From an uncultured Massilia sp. (GTDB taxonomy: Bacteria > Pseudomonadota > Gammaproteobacteria > Burkholderiales > Burkholderiaceae), in the NCBI GenBank assembly GCA_946481275.1, contig CAMLMV010000012.1, positions 82,662 to 146,661 on the forward strand: a stretch of DNA of 64,000 nt. Direction: 5' to 3'. Positions 37,606 to 46,776 of the stretch are shown piece by piece. Made by a program: the position numbers and the translations under genes. How positions within the stretch are numbered: position 1 is the stretch's first letter; every line of letters starts with the position of its first letter. The notes below the pieces were generated by a model. The model searched no databases. It was not told where the DNA came from and saw only the letters and a program-made list of their open reading frames with translations.

Positions 37606-38445
37606 ATGACGCCTCCCCCTGATCCCGCTATCGACGCCTTGCCGTCCCCCGCTGGCGCGCGGCGTGTGCTGCGCATGCGCGCGGGCGCACTAGCCGAGGT
37701 GGAGGACATGGTCGTCGACGAAGTCCCCGTCGCCCTGGTCTACAACGGGATCTCGCACGCCGTCATGATGGCCACGCCGGCCGACCTGGAAGATTTCGCC
37801 CTCGGCTTTTCGCTCAGCGAAGAGATCATCGTGGGACCGGGCCAGTGCTACGGCATCGACGTCGAGGATACCGCGGGCGGCGTCGCCGTCCAGGTCGAGA
37901 TCGCCGGCAGCGCATTCATGGCGCTCAAGGAGCGCCGCCGCAGCCTGACGGGCCGCACGGGCTGCGGCCTGTGCGGCGTCGACAGCCTGGACCAGGTCTG
38001 CCGCGCGCTGCCGTCGCTGGCGCCGGCAGCCGGGTTACACGTCGACGGCGTGCGGCGCGCGCTGGGCGCCATCGGCGCGGAGCAGACGCTGACGAAGCTG
38101 ACGGGCGCCGCCCACGCGGCCGCCTGGTGCGGCATGGACGGCACCCTGCGCATCGTGCGCGAGGACGTCGGCCGGCACAATGCGCTGGACAAGGTGATCG
38201 GCGCGATGGCACGCGGGCGTGCGGCACCCGGCGCCGGCTTCCTGTTGATCACCAGCCGCGTCAGTTTCGAGATGGCGCAGAAAGCCGCCGTGGCGGGTGT
38301 GTCGGCACTGGTCGGCATGTCGGCGCCGACGCTGGCCGCCGTCGACCTGGCCGACAGGGCCGGCATGACCCTGCTCGCGTTCGCGCGCGGGAACGACTTC
38401 GTCTGCTACACCCACGCGGATCGGCTCGGGCTGGCCGGCGCCTGA
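37606..38445 (+). CDS. fdhD: FdhD sulfurtransferase for molybdenum-cofactor enzymes
   Basis: A 279-aa protein that passes sulfur from IscS to the Mo/W-bis-MGD cofactor of formate-dehydrogenase-type enzymes. The essential CxxC is C120/C123 in GRTGCGLCGV. Other conserved blocks are LEDFALGFSLSEEII, the REDVGRHNALDKVIG signature and LLITSRVSFEMAQKAA. The start is the ATG at 37606, giving the normal family length. Pairing with the adjacent YdeP-like enzyme suggests that enzyme is its client. Confidence 0.95.
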   Translation: MTPPPDPAIDALPSPAGARRVLRMRAGALAEVEDMVVDEVPVALVYNGISHAVMMATPADLEDFALGFSLSEEIIVGPGQCYGIDVEDTAGGVAVQVEIAGSAFMALKERRRSLTGRTGCGLCGVDSLDQVCRALPSLAPAAGLHVDGVRRALGAIGAEQTLTKLTGAAHAAAWCGMDGTLRIVREDVGRHNALDKVIGAMARGRAAPGAGFLLITSRVSFEMAQKAAVAGVSALVGMSAPTLAAVDLADRAGMTLLAFARGNDFVCYTHADRLGLAGA

Positions 38446-38449
38446 ACGA

Positions 38450-38800
38450 TCAGCCGGAGACGAGCGCCAGCAACGCTTCCCGGTCGGCCGCCTGCTGGCG
38501 CTGGGCCGTGACGCGGTCCCACAGCAGGAACATGCCGTACGCCCATTGCGTCACCAACTCCGCTTCCCCGGCCGGCCGTGCCGACGCGCTGCCCAGCAGC
38601 CGTTCGATCTCCGTGCGCGTCTGGGTCGTGACCTGCTCGTAATTCCACGCGCCTTTCGGCCGCATCTTCTGGCGGGCGCGGTAGCGGCGGGCCCGCTCGG
38701 CGTCGCTGAGTTTGTCCTCTTTCGGCGGACGGCCGCGCTTCTTCGCCAGCGCCGCGTCGAGCGGCAATTCGATGGTGCTCAGGTCTTCCGGTTGCTTCAT
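38450..38800 (-). CDS. Small basic, probably DNA-binding protein
   Basis: A 116-aa protein. Near the N-terminus it has an AT-hook-like KKRGRPPKEDK, then a very basic ERARRYRARQKMR segment, then a helical C-terminal half (WAYGMFLLWDRVTAQRQQAADR). This suggests minor-groove DNA binding plus a dimerising helix, but no characterised family was recognised. It converges on fdhD (4-bp gap) and is divergent from the patatin gene. The inverted repeat at 38831-38850 between them could be its binding site. Confidence 0.65.
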   Translation of the reverse strand: MKQPEDLSTIELPLDAALAKKRGRPPKEDKLSDAERARRYRARQKMRPKGAWNYEQVTTQTRTEIERLLGSASARPAGEAELVTQWAYGMFLLWDRVTAQRQQAADREALLALVSG

Positions 38801-38830
38801 GGTGCGGTCGGGAATGGTTGTCGCGCTGTT

Positions 38831-38850
38831 GTCACGCTATTATTCGTGAC
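38831..38850. promoter_or_regulatory. Inverted repeat in divergent promoter region
   Basis: GTCACG and CGTGAC flank an AT-rich 8-nt spacer (ctattatt) that could hold a -10 element. The site lies between the leftward AT-hook-like gene and the rightward patatin gene. Confidence 0.5.
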
Positions 38851-38941
38851 GCATTTCAATAAGGCAATAGGGAACCGCGCGCGCGATGGCCTGCCTAACG
38901 ATGCGGGAGGGTCACGACAACCCCTTGTGCCGGGAGGGTCC

Positions 38942-40822
38942 ATGGCAACCAATCACATCGCAATCGCCTGCCAGGGCGGCGGCAGCCACGCCGCGTACAC
39001 GGGCGGCGTCCTTCCCATCCTGCTGGAACAGTTCGACAACCTTGCCGATGGGGACGGCGCCGACAACACGGCGCTCGTCGCGCTCAGCGGCACGTCCGGC
39101 GGCGCCATCAGCGCGCTGCTCGGCTGGTATGGGTTCATCACCGGCGGCGCGCCCGAGGCGGGACGGCGGCTGGATGCGTTCTGGCAGGGCAATTCCGCGC
39201 TCGGCCTCGTCGAATCGACGGTCAATCACTTCTGCCGCGACCTGGCCGACCTCGCCGCGATGGGCGGCTGGGACATCAAGTCGAGCCCGTACGTGTTCCC
39301 GCTGGCCGCCATGGAGCTGTGGAATGCGACGGCCTGGCCGGCGCTGGCCCGCATGCTCGGACCGGACAACCCATGGATGCGGCCCGATTTCTTTTCGCTC
39401 TCCGACCTGCTGGGTCCGCGCGTGGACTGGCCGCTCGTCGCGCTGCTGGGCGAATTCGCCAGTATCCCGACCGACGTGGAGCGCTGGCTGCGCAGCGACC
39501 TGGAGGCGGCCATGTTCCCGCCCGCGGCGCCATGCCAGGAACGCTACCGGGCCGACCGGGGCGCCGTCGAGGGCCGGATCGCCGGGAAGCTCGGGGCCGT
39601 TGATCGCCTGCGCGCACGCATGGCGCAGGTCGGCATCCCGCCCGGCAGCCTGCTGCACGCCGCGCTGGAACGGTGGCACCCGCCAGCCGTGCGCTTCGAC
39701 GCCGAGGCGCTGGGGCAGCTCGCCGACGCCGTGCGCCACGCCTTGCGCCCGATCCCGCGCCTGCTGCTGGGCGCCGTGGAGCTGCACGAGGGCGAATTCG
39801 TCGCGTTCAGTTCCGAGCGGGCGCCGGGCGATGGCGGCATCTCGGTCGACGCCGTGCTGGCGTCCGCCGCCGTGCCCTGGCTGTTCCGCGCGCACGAGAT
39901 GGCGGGCCTCGACGAGACGACCCTGGCCCCGCGCCCGCTGACCCTGTGGGATGGCCTGTTCTCGCAGAACCCGCCGATCCGCAACTTCCTGTCCGGCGTG
40001 GCGGACGACGCGGGAAAGCCGGACGAGATCTGGGTCGTGCAGATCAACCCGACCCAGGCCAGGCTTGACGCCGGCGGGCCGCACATTGCCTTCAACGGCG
40101 GCGAGATCTGGGACTTGCGCAATGCGCTGGCCGGCAATCTCGCGCTGAACCAGGAACTGGGCTTCGTCGATGCGATCAACCGCCGCATGGAAAGCGGCCG
40201 TGGCGACGACGCCGCCCCGGCAAGCGCGGCGGCCCAGCGGCGCGACAAGCTCGTGCAGGTCGACCGCATCGTCATGGACGGCACGGCCGTCGAGACGGCG
40301 GCCGGCATGCCGCTGGGCGCGAATTCCAAGCTGGACCGCGACCCGGCCCTGCGCGGCGCGCTGTGGGAACATGGTGCGGTGCAGGCGCGGCGCTACCTGG
40401 CGCTGCGCCAGCACGTGCCGGCGCTGTTCGCCGACCTGGACGGCACCCTGGCCGGCGCCTGCGCGTGCGCGGCGGGCCAGCGTCCGGACGGGGCCGGCGG
40501 CACGGCCCGTCCGGATGGCGCGGCGCGCTTCGGCGAACTCGTCATCGATGGCGCGACCGTCCACGGCATCGCGCCGGACGTGCCCGGTACGCCGCAGGCG
40601 CTCGTCGCCTGGCGCTCGGCGCATACGCTGATCAATGGCCGGCCCGTGCGCATCGAAGGGAAGTCGGAGCTCATGGTGGCGGAGGCCGGATGGCGGCTGA
40701 AGGACGTGCGGATCACGGCGGTCGTGCCGAAGGCGCAGCCCAGGCGCTTGCCAGCGCCCGCACGGGTGCCCGCGGGCCGGCAGTCCGTGCCGGCCCGGCC
40801 GCCGTCGGAGGTGCGGCACTGA
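38942..40822 (+). CDS. Patatin-like phospholipase
   Basis: A 626-aa serine lipase-type protein. The oxyanion motif is CQGGGSHAAYTGG (10-22), the nucleophile Ser is S52 in LSGTSGGA, and the dyad Asp is D337 in TLWDGLFSQNPP. No signal peptide is seen, so it is probably cytosolic or exported by another route. The C-terminal about 150 residues (430-600) form an extra domain with GELVIDGATVHG that resembles a small beta domain of unknown role. A gggaggg site precedes the ATG. Confidence 0.85.
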   Translation: MATNHIAIACQGGGSHAAYTGGVLPILLEQFDNLADGDGADNTALVALSGTSGGAISALLGWYGFITGGAPEAGRRLDAFWQGNSALGLVESTVNHFCRDLADLAAMGGWDIKSSPYVFPLAAMELWNATAWPALARMLGPDNPWMRPDFFSLSDLLGPRVDWPLVALLGEFASIPTDVERWLRSDLEAAMFPPAAPCQERYRADRGAVEGRIAGKLGAVDRLRARMAQVGIPPGSLLHAALERWHPPAVRFDAEALGQLADAVRHALRPIPRLLLGAVELHEGEFVAFSSERAPGDGGISVDAVLASAAVPWLFRAHEMAGLDETTLAPRPLTLWDGLFSQNPPIRNFLSGVADDAGKPDEIWVVQINPTQARLDAGGPHIAFNGGEIWDLRNALAGNLALNQELGFVDAINRRMESGRGDDAAPASAAAQRRDKLVQVDRIVMDGTAVETAAGMPLGANSKLDRDPALRGALWEHGAVQARRYLALRQHVPALFADLDGTLAGACACAAGQRPDGAGGTARPDGAARFGELVIDGATVHGIAPDVPGTPQALVAWRSAHTLINGRPVRIEGKSELMVAEAGWRLKDVRITAVVPKAQPRRLPAPARVPAGRQSVPARPPSEVRH

Positions 40823-40903
40823 ATATATAATGTCCAAGGAGCAACGATGCCGGTAGAATGACAGGGTTGTACGTTCGCAAATACTGTCAAGGAGTCCGGG
40901 ATC

Positions 40904-42700
40904 GTGGGTTCACTATTCAAAAGGTCGGCGGCGGCCGTCGCCGCCGTCTGTTTGCTCGTGGGCGGCGCGTGTGTCGCGCAGGAAGCGGGGCCGCAAAGCA
41001 TCGTCGTCACGGGTCAACGAAGCACGTCATCGTGGGTGCGGGCCGAGAGCGCCCATGTGGTCGTCCTGTCCGACGCGCCGCGCGAGGACGTGGCCCGGCT
41101 GGTGGAGCACCTGGAGCGCCTCGACAGCCTGTTGCGCGTGTACACGGACGATTACCGCCCGAAGTCGGCGGGTCCCGAGAGCAAGCTGAACCTCGTCTAC
41201 CTGAACGACGTGCGCGACCTCGACCGCGTGGCCGCGGACCGCCCGGCCAACGGCATCGCGCTGTTCCGCGACTGCGCGGACGGCGCCCAGGGTTTCCTCG
41301 TGCGGACAGCGCCGCTGGCGGCGATCGACGACGACAAGCTGGCCAAGGCACCGCTGGACGAAGGTCTCGCCTATGTGTCGGAAGCGTATGCCCGCCATTT
41401 CCTGTACCGCCACACCGACGTGCGCAGTCCGTCGGCGTGGGTCGAAGGCTTTTCCAATTATTTCGCCGGCGTGCGCTTCGGCGCGACGCAGATGGTGATC
41501 GGCCGCACGCCGCCGGGCGTGGGCCGGTATTTCTATTTCCTCGACCAGGGCCACCGCTACAATCTCGACTATGCCGACGTACTGGGGCCGCGTCCGTTCG
41601 CGAACCTGTCCGACACGCGGCGCCGGGCCGCGGGCGTGGAATTCGACGCGCGGTCCTGGATCCTCGCGCATTACATCCTCGGCTCGGGTGAGCGGCGCAA
41701 GAAGCTCGGGACGTTCCTGAACGCCGTTCACCACGGCACCGAGCCGGCCGCCGCGCTGCGCGACGCGTTCGGCCTGGACGTGGGCGCTGCGTCGACCGCG
41801 TTGTGGCGCTACCGGCTGCAGGCGGCCGAAGTCATGCGCGTGGAGCAGCCGCCCGGCCCGCGTCCGGAAGTCGCCATCACGACGATGTCCGCCACGTCCG
41901 GCGGCTTCATGCTGGCCGACGCCGCGTTGAAGGCCTGTCCCGCCCCCGCGCAGGGCGAAGCGCTGCTGCGCACCCTGACGGCCGACGCGGGAGCCGTCCC
42001 GAACGTCGAGGCGGGCCAGCTTGCACTGAACCGTGCTCGCGTCGACTGGGGTGACCCGGCCGCCGCGCTGCCCTGGCTGGAGAAGACGGCGCGCCGTACG
42101 GACGCCGGCGCCGACGTGCTGTTGCTGGCGGCGCGGGCGCACCTGAAGCTGGCCGCCCGTGCCGACGCGAGCGCACGCACGTCCCACCTGGACGCCGCGC
42201 GCGCCAGCCTCGCTCGGGCGCGTGAACGCGATCCGGGCTCGGGCGCCGTCGCGCTGGCGACGCTCGACCTGGCGCTGCTGGCCGACGGCAAGCCCAGCCG
42301 CGAAGCATTGGACGGCGTATTGACGGCGTGGCGCACGGCCCGCGATTCGCGGCCGCTCGCGCGCGCGGCGGTGCTCGCGTACTGCTACCAGGTCGACGTG
42401 CCCAGGGCCGAGCATATCCTCCGCACGCTGGAGAACGACGTCCGCGACCCCGCGACGGCCGCGTGGGCGGCGGCGTTCCAGCGTCGCCTGAACGGCGGCC
42501 TGACCCTCGCCGACATCACGGCGGAAATGCGGCTCGTGCCGGGGGCGGGCGGGTTCAGCGAATGGACGATCGACCAGCTCAGCGTGATGCGCGACGTGGA
42601 ATACAATGCGGGGCTGGAGGACGCCCGCGGGTTCCTCGACCAGCAGATGCAGAACCCGGACCCGTCCAAGGCGTTGCTGAATCCGCCGTCGAGCCGTTAA
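40904..42700 (+). CDS. Secreted peptidase-like protein with TPR-like C-terminus
   Basis: A 598-aa exported protein with a signal peptide (1-25, CVAQ). Residues about 40-260 resemble a gluzincin-type peptidase domain: YARHFLYRHTDVRSPSAWVE followed by GFSNYFAG is like the HExxH...W-EG-x-x-Y layout. However, the metal motif is degenerate (ARHFL in place of HExxH), so catalysis is doubtful. Residues about 330-590 are Ala-rich helical repeats, probably TPR. The GTG start at 40904 has AAGGAG nine bases upstream. It is followed 87 bp later by the TonB-type receptor, a possible partner. Confidence 0.65.
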   Translation: MGSLFKRSAAAVAAVCLLVGGACVAQEAGPQSIVVTGQRSTSSWVRAESAHVVVLSDAPREDVARLVEHLERLDSLLRVYTDDYRPKSAGPESKLNLVYLNDVRDLDRVAADRPANGIALFRDCADGAQGFLVRTAPLAAIDDDKLAKAPLDEGLAYVSEAYARHFLYRHTDVRSPSAWVEGFSNYFAGVRFGATQMVIGRTPPGVGRYFYFLDQGHRYNLDYADVLGPRPFANLSDTRRRAAGVEFDARSWILAHYILGSGERRKKLGTFLNAVHHGTEPAAALRDAFGLDVGAASTALWRYRLQAAEVMRVEQPPGPRPEVAITTMSATSGGFMLADAALKACPAPAQGEALLRTLTADAGAVPNVEAGQLALNRARVDWGDPAAALPWLEKTARRTDAGADVLLLAARAHLKLAARADASARTSHLDAARASLARARERDPGSGAVALATLDLALLADGKPSREALDGVLTAWRTARDSRPLARAAVLAYCYQVDVPRAEHILRTLENDVRDPATAAWAAAFQRRLNGGLTLADITAEMRLVPGAGGFSEWTIDQLSVMRDVEYNAGLEDARGFLDQQMQNPDPSKALLNPPSSR

Positions 42701-42787
42701 AAAAGTTGGAACTTGGTTGGAACTTTTGTGGGCGCCCGCGGGAATACCAGTTCCCGCACCGGCATTTCCACTCACTGAACCTGTTCG

Positions 42788-45094
42788 ATGATTCCGTCCA
42801 AGCACGCGCTGAAAGTCCTTCCCGCCTTACTCGTTACCTGTTTCGCCATACCGGCGTCGTTCGCACAGACGGCGCCGCCCGCCGTCAAGCCCGCGCCGGA
42901 CACCAGGTCCGACGACGGCGTCGCGACCGTGGAGGTGGTCGCAACGCGGCCGACCAACAAGGTCGACCGCGATGTTTACGACCTCAAGAACGACATCAGC
43001 GTGAGCAATGCGTCCGCCGCTGACATCCTCAACAATGTGCCGTCGGTCACGGTCGACCAGGACGGCAACGTGGCCCTGCGCGGCAACCAGAACGTGCAGA
43101 TCATGGTCAACGGCAAGCGCGACGCCCAGTTCCAGGGCCAGAACCGGGGCGACGCGCTGAACGCGTTCCCGGCCGAGGCCATCGAATCGATCGAGGTGAT
43201 CAACGTGCCCGGCGCCGAATTCGGCAACGAGGGCGGCAGCGGGCCGATCATCAACCTCGTCCTCAAGCGCAACCGCAAGGCGGGCTCGCGCGCGAACCTG
43301 AGCGTCAACAAGGGTACGGAAGGCCGCGGCAACGCCTTCCTGAACGGCGAGCACGCGGAAGGCCCGTACTCGATCTCGGGCAACATCGGCGTACGCGAGA
43401 ACGTGCGCAACAGCCATAACGAATCGCAGCGCCAGGATCTCGATCCGGCCACCGGCGCCGTCACGGACTCGCAGAACTCGGTAGGCAACCGGCAGGGCCG
43501 GTCGAAATCGCTGAACCTCGGGTCGACGTTCACCTACAACGTCGGCGAACGCGACCAGGCCGGCGCCACCGTCAGCTATTCGAAGATCCGCAACGAGAAC
43601 GACAGCACGACCTCGACCCAGCGGTTCGCGGCGGACGATTCCCCGCTGGCCGACTTCACGAGCCGGTCGCAGAGCCGGTCGCCCGCCGAGAACTTCGGCA
43701 TCGGGGCGTCGTACGACCACAAGAGCGGCGTGCCGGGCGAAGACCTGAAGTTCGACCTGCGCTACACGGGCCAGAACAATCATTCGGACTCGGACGTCTT
43801 CTACGACTATCGGCTGCGCCCGACACCGTTCATCGCGAACAGCCTGCGCTCGACCGACCGCCGCAACCGCATCCTCGACATCTCCGTCGACTACGAGCGC
43901 AACGTGTGGGACACGTGGCACCTGAAGGCCGGCGCAAAGGTCGCTGACAGCAAGACCAACAATCCGACGAACTACCTGGGCCAGGACCCGGTCACCGGCG
44001 AGTACGTGCCCGTGGCCAGCCGCATCAGCGATTTCGAATCGAACGACCGCAATGCGGCCATCTACGGCATCCTGTCCACGAAGCTGGGCAAGAACCTCAG
44101 CATCCAGGGCGGCCTGCGCGGCGAGTACACGGAGCTCGACGTCCAGCAGCCCCTGTTGAACGAAGAGGACAAGTATTACTACATGAACTGGCTGCCGAGT
44201 TTTTACGCGACACGCGACATCGGCACCGACGGCATGCTGCAATTCCGCGCCTCGCGGCGCATCGCGCGGCCCAACGAGCGCGACCTGAATCCGAACCTCG
44301 TCTACCTGAGCGACTTCAGCGCACGCCTCGGCAACCCGCACCTGCAGCCGGTGAACAACGATAACTTCGAGCTGGCGTATCGCGACCGCCTGTTCGGCGT
44401 GGACAGCAGCTTCGTCCTGTTCAAGCGGCGCGAGTCGCCCGTGATCGGCAACCGCAGCTTCGCGCTCGCAACCGACCCGAACGTGATCGTGACGTCGCCC
44501 GTCAATTTCGGCACCAACGATTCCGTCGGCGTCGACCTGAATTTCAACGTGCGCAAACTGTTCGTGCAGGGCCTGTCGGCCAACCTGGGCGCGACGCTGG
44601 CCAACGAAAAACGCCAGCGCATCTCGAACTTCACGACCGACGCGACGGCCGTGGAGCAGACGAACCACCGGGAAAACATCAAGCTGCGCCTCGCGTACCA
44701 GGTCGGCATGGAATCGCTTCAGCTGAGCGTGAACCGCAACGGTGCCACGCTGAACGGCCAGGGCATCAACAGCGCCGTCACGATGACGAATTTCACGTGG
44801 ATGCACCGCATCACGCCGCGCCTGTCGCTGAACCTGAACGTGAACAACGTGTTCCACACCGGGAACATGGAAAGCGACATCGAGAACGAGGTGCTGCGCC
44901 TGCATACGCTCAATGTGAGCCAGCCGCGCATCGTCCAGATCGGCCTGCGCTACCAGTGGGGCGGCGTGACGGGCGACGAGCGTCTGCGCAACGGCAACCG
45001 CGGCATGTTCCGCGGCGGCCGGGGCGACGGTGGCGGCGGCTACGGCAATGGCGGCGGCGGTGGCGGATTCGGGCCCGGCGGGGGTGGATTCTGA
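42788..45094 (+). CDS. TonB-dependent-receptor-like outer-membrane beta-barrel protein
   Basis: A 768-aa outer-membrane receptor. It has a signal peptide (1-25, SFA-Q) and a plug domain at about 50-160 (SAADILNNVPSVTVDQDGNV, then IEVINVPGAEFGNEGGSGPI). A large barrel of the outer-membrane beta-barrel (OMP_b-brl_3) type follows to about 725 (LNLNVNNVFHTG). The C-terminus after the last strand is an unusual tail of about 35 residues, nearly all Gly with Asn, Arg and Phe. The substrate is unknown; neighbours give no sugar or siderophore gene. It ends 10 bp from the convergent SGNH-like gene. Confidence 0.85.
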   Translation: MIPSKHALKVLPALLVTCFAIPASFAQTAPPAVKPAPDTRSDDGVATVEVVATRPTNKVDRDVYDLKNDISVSNASAADILNNVPSVTVDQDGNVALRGNQNVQIMVNGKRDAQFQGQNRGDALNAFPAEAIESIEVINVPGAEFGNEGGSGPIINLVLKRNRKAGSRANLSVNKGTEGRGNAFLNGEHAEGPYSISGNIGVRENVRNSHNESQRQDLDPATGAVTDSQNSVGNRQGRSKSLNLGSTFTYNVGERDQAGATVSYSKIRNENDSTTSTQRFAADDSPLADFTSRSQSRSPAENFGIGASYDHKSGVPGEDLKFDLRYTGQNNHSDSDVFYDYRLRPTPFIANSLRSTDRRNRILDISVDYERNVWDTWHLKAGAKVADSKTNNPTNYLGQDPVTGEYVPVASRISDFESNDRNAAIYGILSTKLGKNLSIQGGLRGEYTELDVQQPLLNEEDKYYYMNWLPSFYATRDIGTDGMLQFRASRRIARPNERDLNPNLVYLSDFSARLGNPHLQPVNNDNFELAYRDRLFGVDSSFVLFKRRESPVIGNRSFALATDPNVIVTSPVNFGTNDSVGVDLNFNVRKLFVQGLSANLGATLANEKRQRISNFTTDATAVEQTNHRENIKLRLAYQVGMESLQLSVNRNGATLNGQGINSAVTMTNFTWMHRITPRLSLNLNVNNVFHTGNMESDIENEVLRLHTLNVSQPRIVQIGLRYQWGGVTGDERLRNGNRGMFRGGRGDGGGGYGNGGGGGGFGPGGGGF

Positions 45095-45104
45095 GCGGCT
45101 GCGC

Positions 45105-45941
45105 TTACGGGAACGGCCGCAACGCGATGCCGTGTTCGAACAGATGGGGAAGCCACGCGTGTTCGAAGATGCGCCGGAAGCCCAGGTTCGTCGGGTGCAT
45201 TTCGTTGGACCAGTAATCGCGGTACGTGTGGTCGCGCGGCAGGATGCCGCGGCTGTCGATGTGGACGACGCCCGGCGTCACGGCCGCCAGCGGCGCGAGC
45301 AGGTCGTCGTTCAGGCGGTCGATGAGGAGGCGCGCGATCTCGCTGCGCAGCGCCATGTCCGGCGGGACGCCGTGCCGGTCCATCGCCGGCGCGAGCCACG
45401 GCCCGGCGTGGATCAGGCCGAACTCGAAGCCCCGGCCGTCCGGAATGGGATAGTCGTAGCCGTGCACGAAGATGGGTGCCAGCGTGGCGCTGGCGTGCTT
45501 CGCGACGCGAATCTGTGCGATCAGGCGCGTGAGCGCCTGGCGCAGCCGGAACAGCATGGCGTCCATGCCGCCCGCGTCGATCCAGCCGTGCGCGTCCGTG
45601 CCGGGCGGGCGATGGTCGAACAGCGCGAGGTCCACGTCGACGGCGTCGTTGCCGGCGCCGCTGATGTAGAACTCCGAGAACACTTCCGCGAAGCCGGGAC
45701 GGAGGAAATGCTCGACCGTGTCCGCATACTTGCCGTCGCCGACATAATCCTTCAGGCGCGCACCGTTATAGCCAACCAGCTGGACGTTGCGATGGTCGTC
45801 CGACAGGGCCGGGTGGTTGATCATCGTGCCCAGGATGTTGTTGTTGACGTACCAGAACCAGGAATCGCCGATGGCCAGCGCCGAGGGATAGCCGATGTCG
45901 GCGTTGTCCCAGCGTTCTTCGGGTTTGTAGATATGCGCCAT
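45105..45941 (-). CDS. SGNH-hydrolase-like protein
   Basis: A 278-aa protein with the serine-esterase blocks of the SGNH family: block I ALAIGDSWFW (S27), block III YISGAGNDAVD (Gly and Asn), and block V NEMHPTNLGF, where the His is present but the usual Asp is Asn. No signal peptide is evident. The start at 45941 has a GGAGG site six bases upstream; a longer reading to 45992 is less likely. The substrate is unknown. It converges on the TonB-type receptor gene. Confidence 0.7.
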   Translation of the reverse strand: MAHIYKPEERWDNADIGYPSALAIGDSWFWYVNNNILGTMINHPALSDDHRNVQLVGYNGARLKDYVGDGKYADTVEHFLRPGFAEVFSEFYISGAGNDAVDVDLALFDHRPPGTDAHGWIDAGGMDAMLFRLRQALTRLIAQIRVAKHASATLAPIFVHGYDYPIPDGRGFEFGLIHAGPWLAPAMDRHGVPPDMALRSEIARLLIDRLNDDLLAPLAAVTPGVVHIDSRGILPRDHTYRDYWSNEMHPTNLGFRRIFEHAWLPHLFEHGIALRPFP

Positions 45942-46020
45942 GCTTGCCTCCGTTTCGCATATTGTGCACTGAGCGGAAGCAAATCGGCGCATTGATCCTA
46001 AACAAACGTTACAACGACTC

Positions 46021-46215
46021 GTGCAGTTTCGCGGCGCGCGCTCGGGCCAGGGATTCGATTACGCGTTGCGGCGGGCGGATGAGACGGTCCTGCTGGACGC
46101 GCGGCACATGCTGGCCATCGACGATGGCAACGCGTATCCCGCCAATCGCCGTGTCGGCAGGAAACTGCGCGTGTTCATCGAGTGGATCGCTGAATTGATG
46201 GAGGAAGAACAATGA
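46021..46215 (+). pseudogene. 3' remnant of a LysR-type regulator gene
   Basis: The reading frame encodes about 64 residues that match the end of a LysR effector-binding domain: SGQGFDYALRRADETVLLDA, then NRRVGRKLRVFIEWIAELM. The HTH and most of the effector domain are missing, and upstream DNA does not encode them. It is probably a truncated leftover. Its last bases overlap the VOC gene start (atga at 46212), so translation of this stub could still couple to the VOC gene. Confidence 0.65.
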
Positions 46216-46649
46216 CGGTCAAACGCATGGATAACGTCCTCATCGTCGTGGATGATCTCGAGGCCGTGACAGCGTTCTTCATCGCGCTGGGACTGACGCT
46301 CGAGGGCGAAACGACGGTCGAAGGGCCGGAGGTCGGCCGCCTGATCGGTCTGGAGAACGTCAGGGCGACGCTGGCGATGCTGCGCACGCCGGACGGCCAG
46401 GGCATCGAACTGGACAAGTTCCACACGCCGGACGCCGTCCGGTTCGGACCCGTGGAAGCGCCGGTGAACGCGCTGGGCTTGCGGCGGGTGATGTTCGCCG
46501 TTGACGACATCGACGCGATGGTGGCGCGCATGCGGGAACGTGGCGATGAGATCATCGGCGAGATGCGGTACGGGGAGTCGTACCGGCTGGCATATATCCG
46601 TGGGCCGGAGGGGATCATTGTGGGGCTGGCGGCCTCGCTGGGGGCGTAG
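46212..46649 (+). CDS. VOC family (glyoxalase/bleomycin-resistance-like) protein
   Basis: A 145-aa vicinal-oxygen-chelate protein with two beta-alpha-beta-beta-beta modules. The first opens MDNVLIVVDDLEAVTAFFIA with ALGLTLEGE; the second is RVMFAVDDIDAMVARMRERG and ends YIRGPEGIIVGLA with a metal-type Glu. No function can be assigned beyond a small-molecule lyase, dioxygenase or binding role. It directly follows and overlaps the LysR remnant, so the ancestral unit may have been a regulator and enzyme pair. Confidence 0.82.
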   Translation: MTVKRMDNVLIVVDDLEAVTAFFIALGLTLEGETTVEGPEVGRLIGLENVRATLAMLRTPDGQGIELDKFHTPDAVRFGPVEAPVNALGLRRVMFAVDDIDAMVARMRERGDEIIGEMRYGESYRLAYIRGPEGIIVGLAASLGA

Positions 46650-46776
46650 ACGACGGGTTTGTCGTGATGCGTCACGGTAAGTTCGGCCAAGCCGACGATG
46701 TCGTTGAGTTCGCCCGTTAGACTCAAATCATCGGACGGTACGCCCGAGCGTGAGCGCAACCAGCTTGAATTTCCCA

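Noticed and set aside
40849..40863. A four-codon leader peptide (ATG to TGA) behind an aaggagc site upstream of the 40904 gene
   Set aside because: It is too short to judge, with no terminator-antiterminator structure beside it; chance occurrence is likely.
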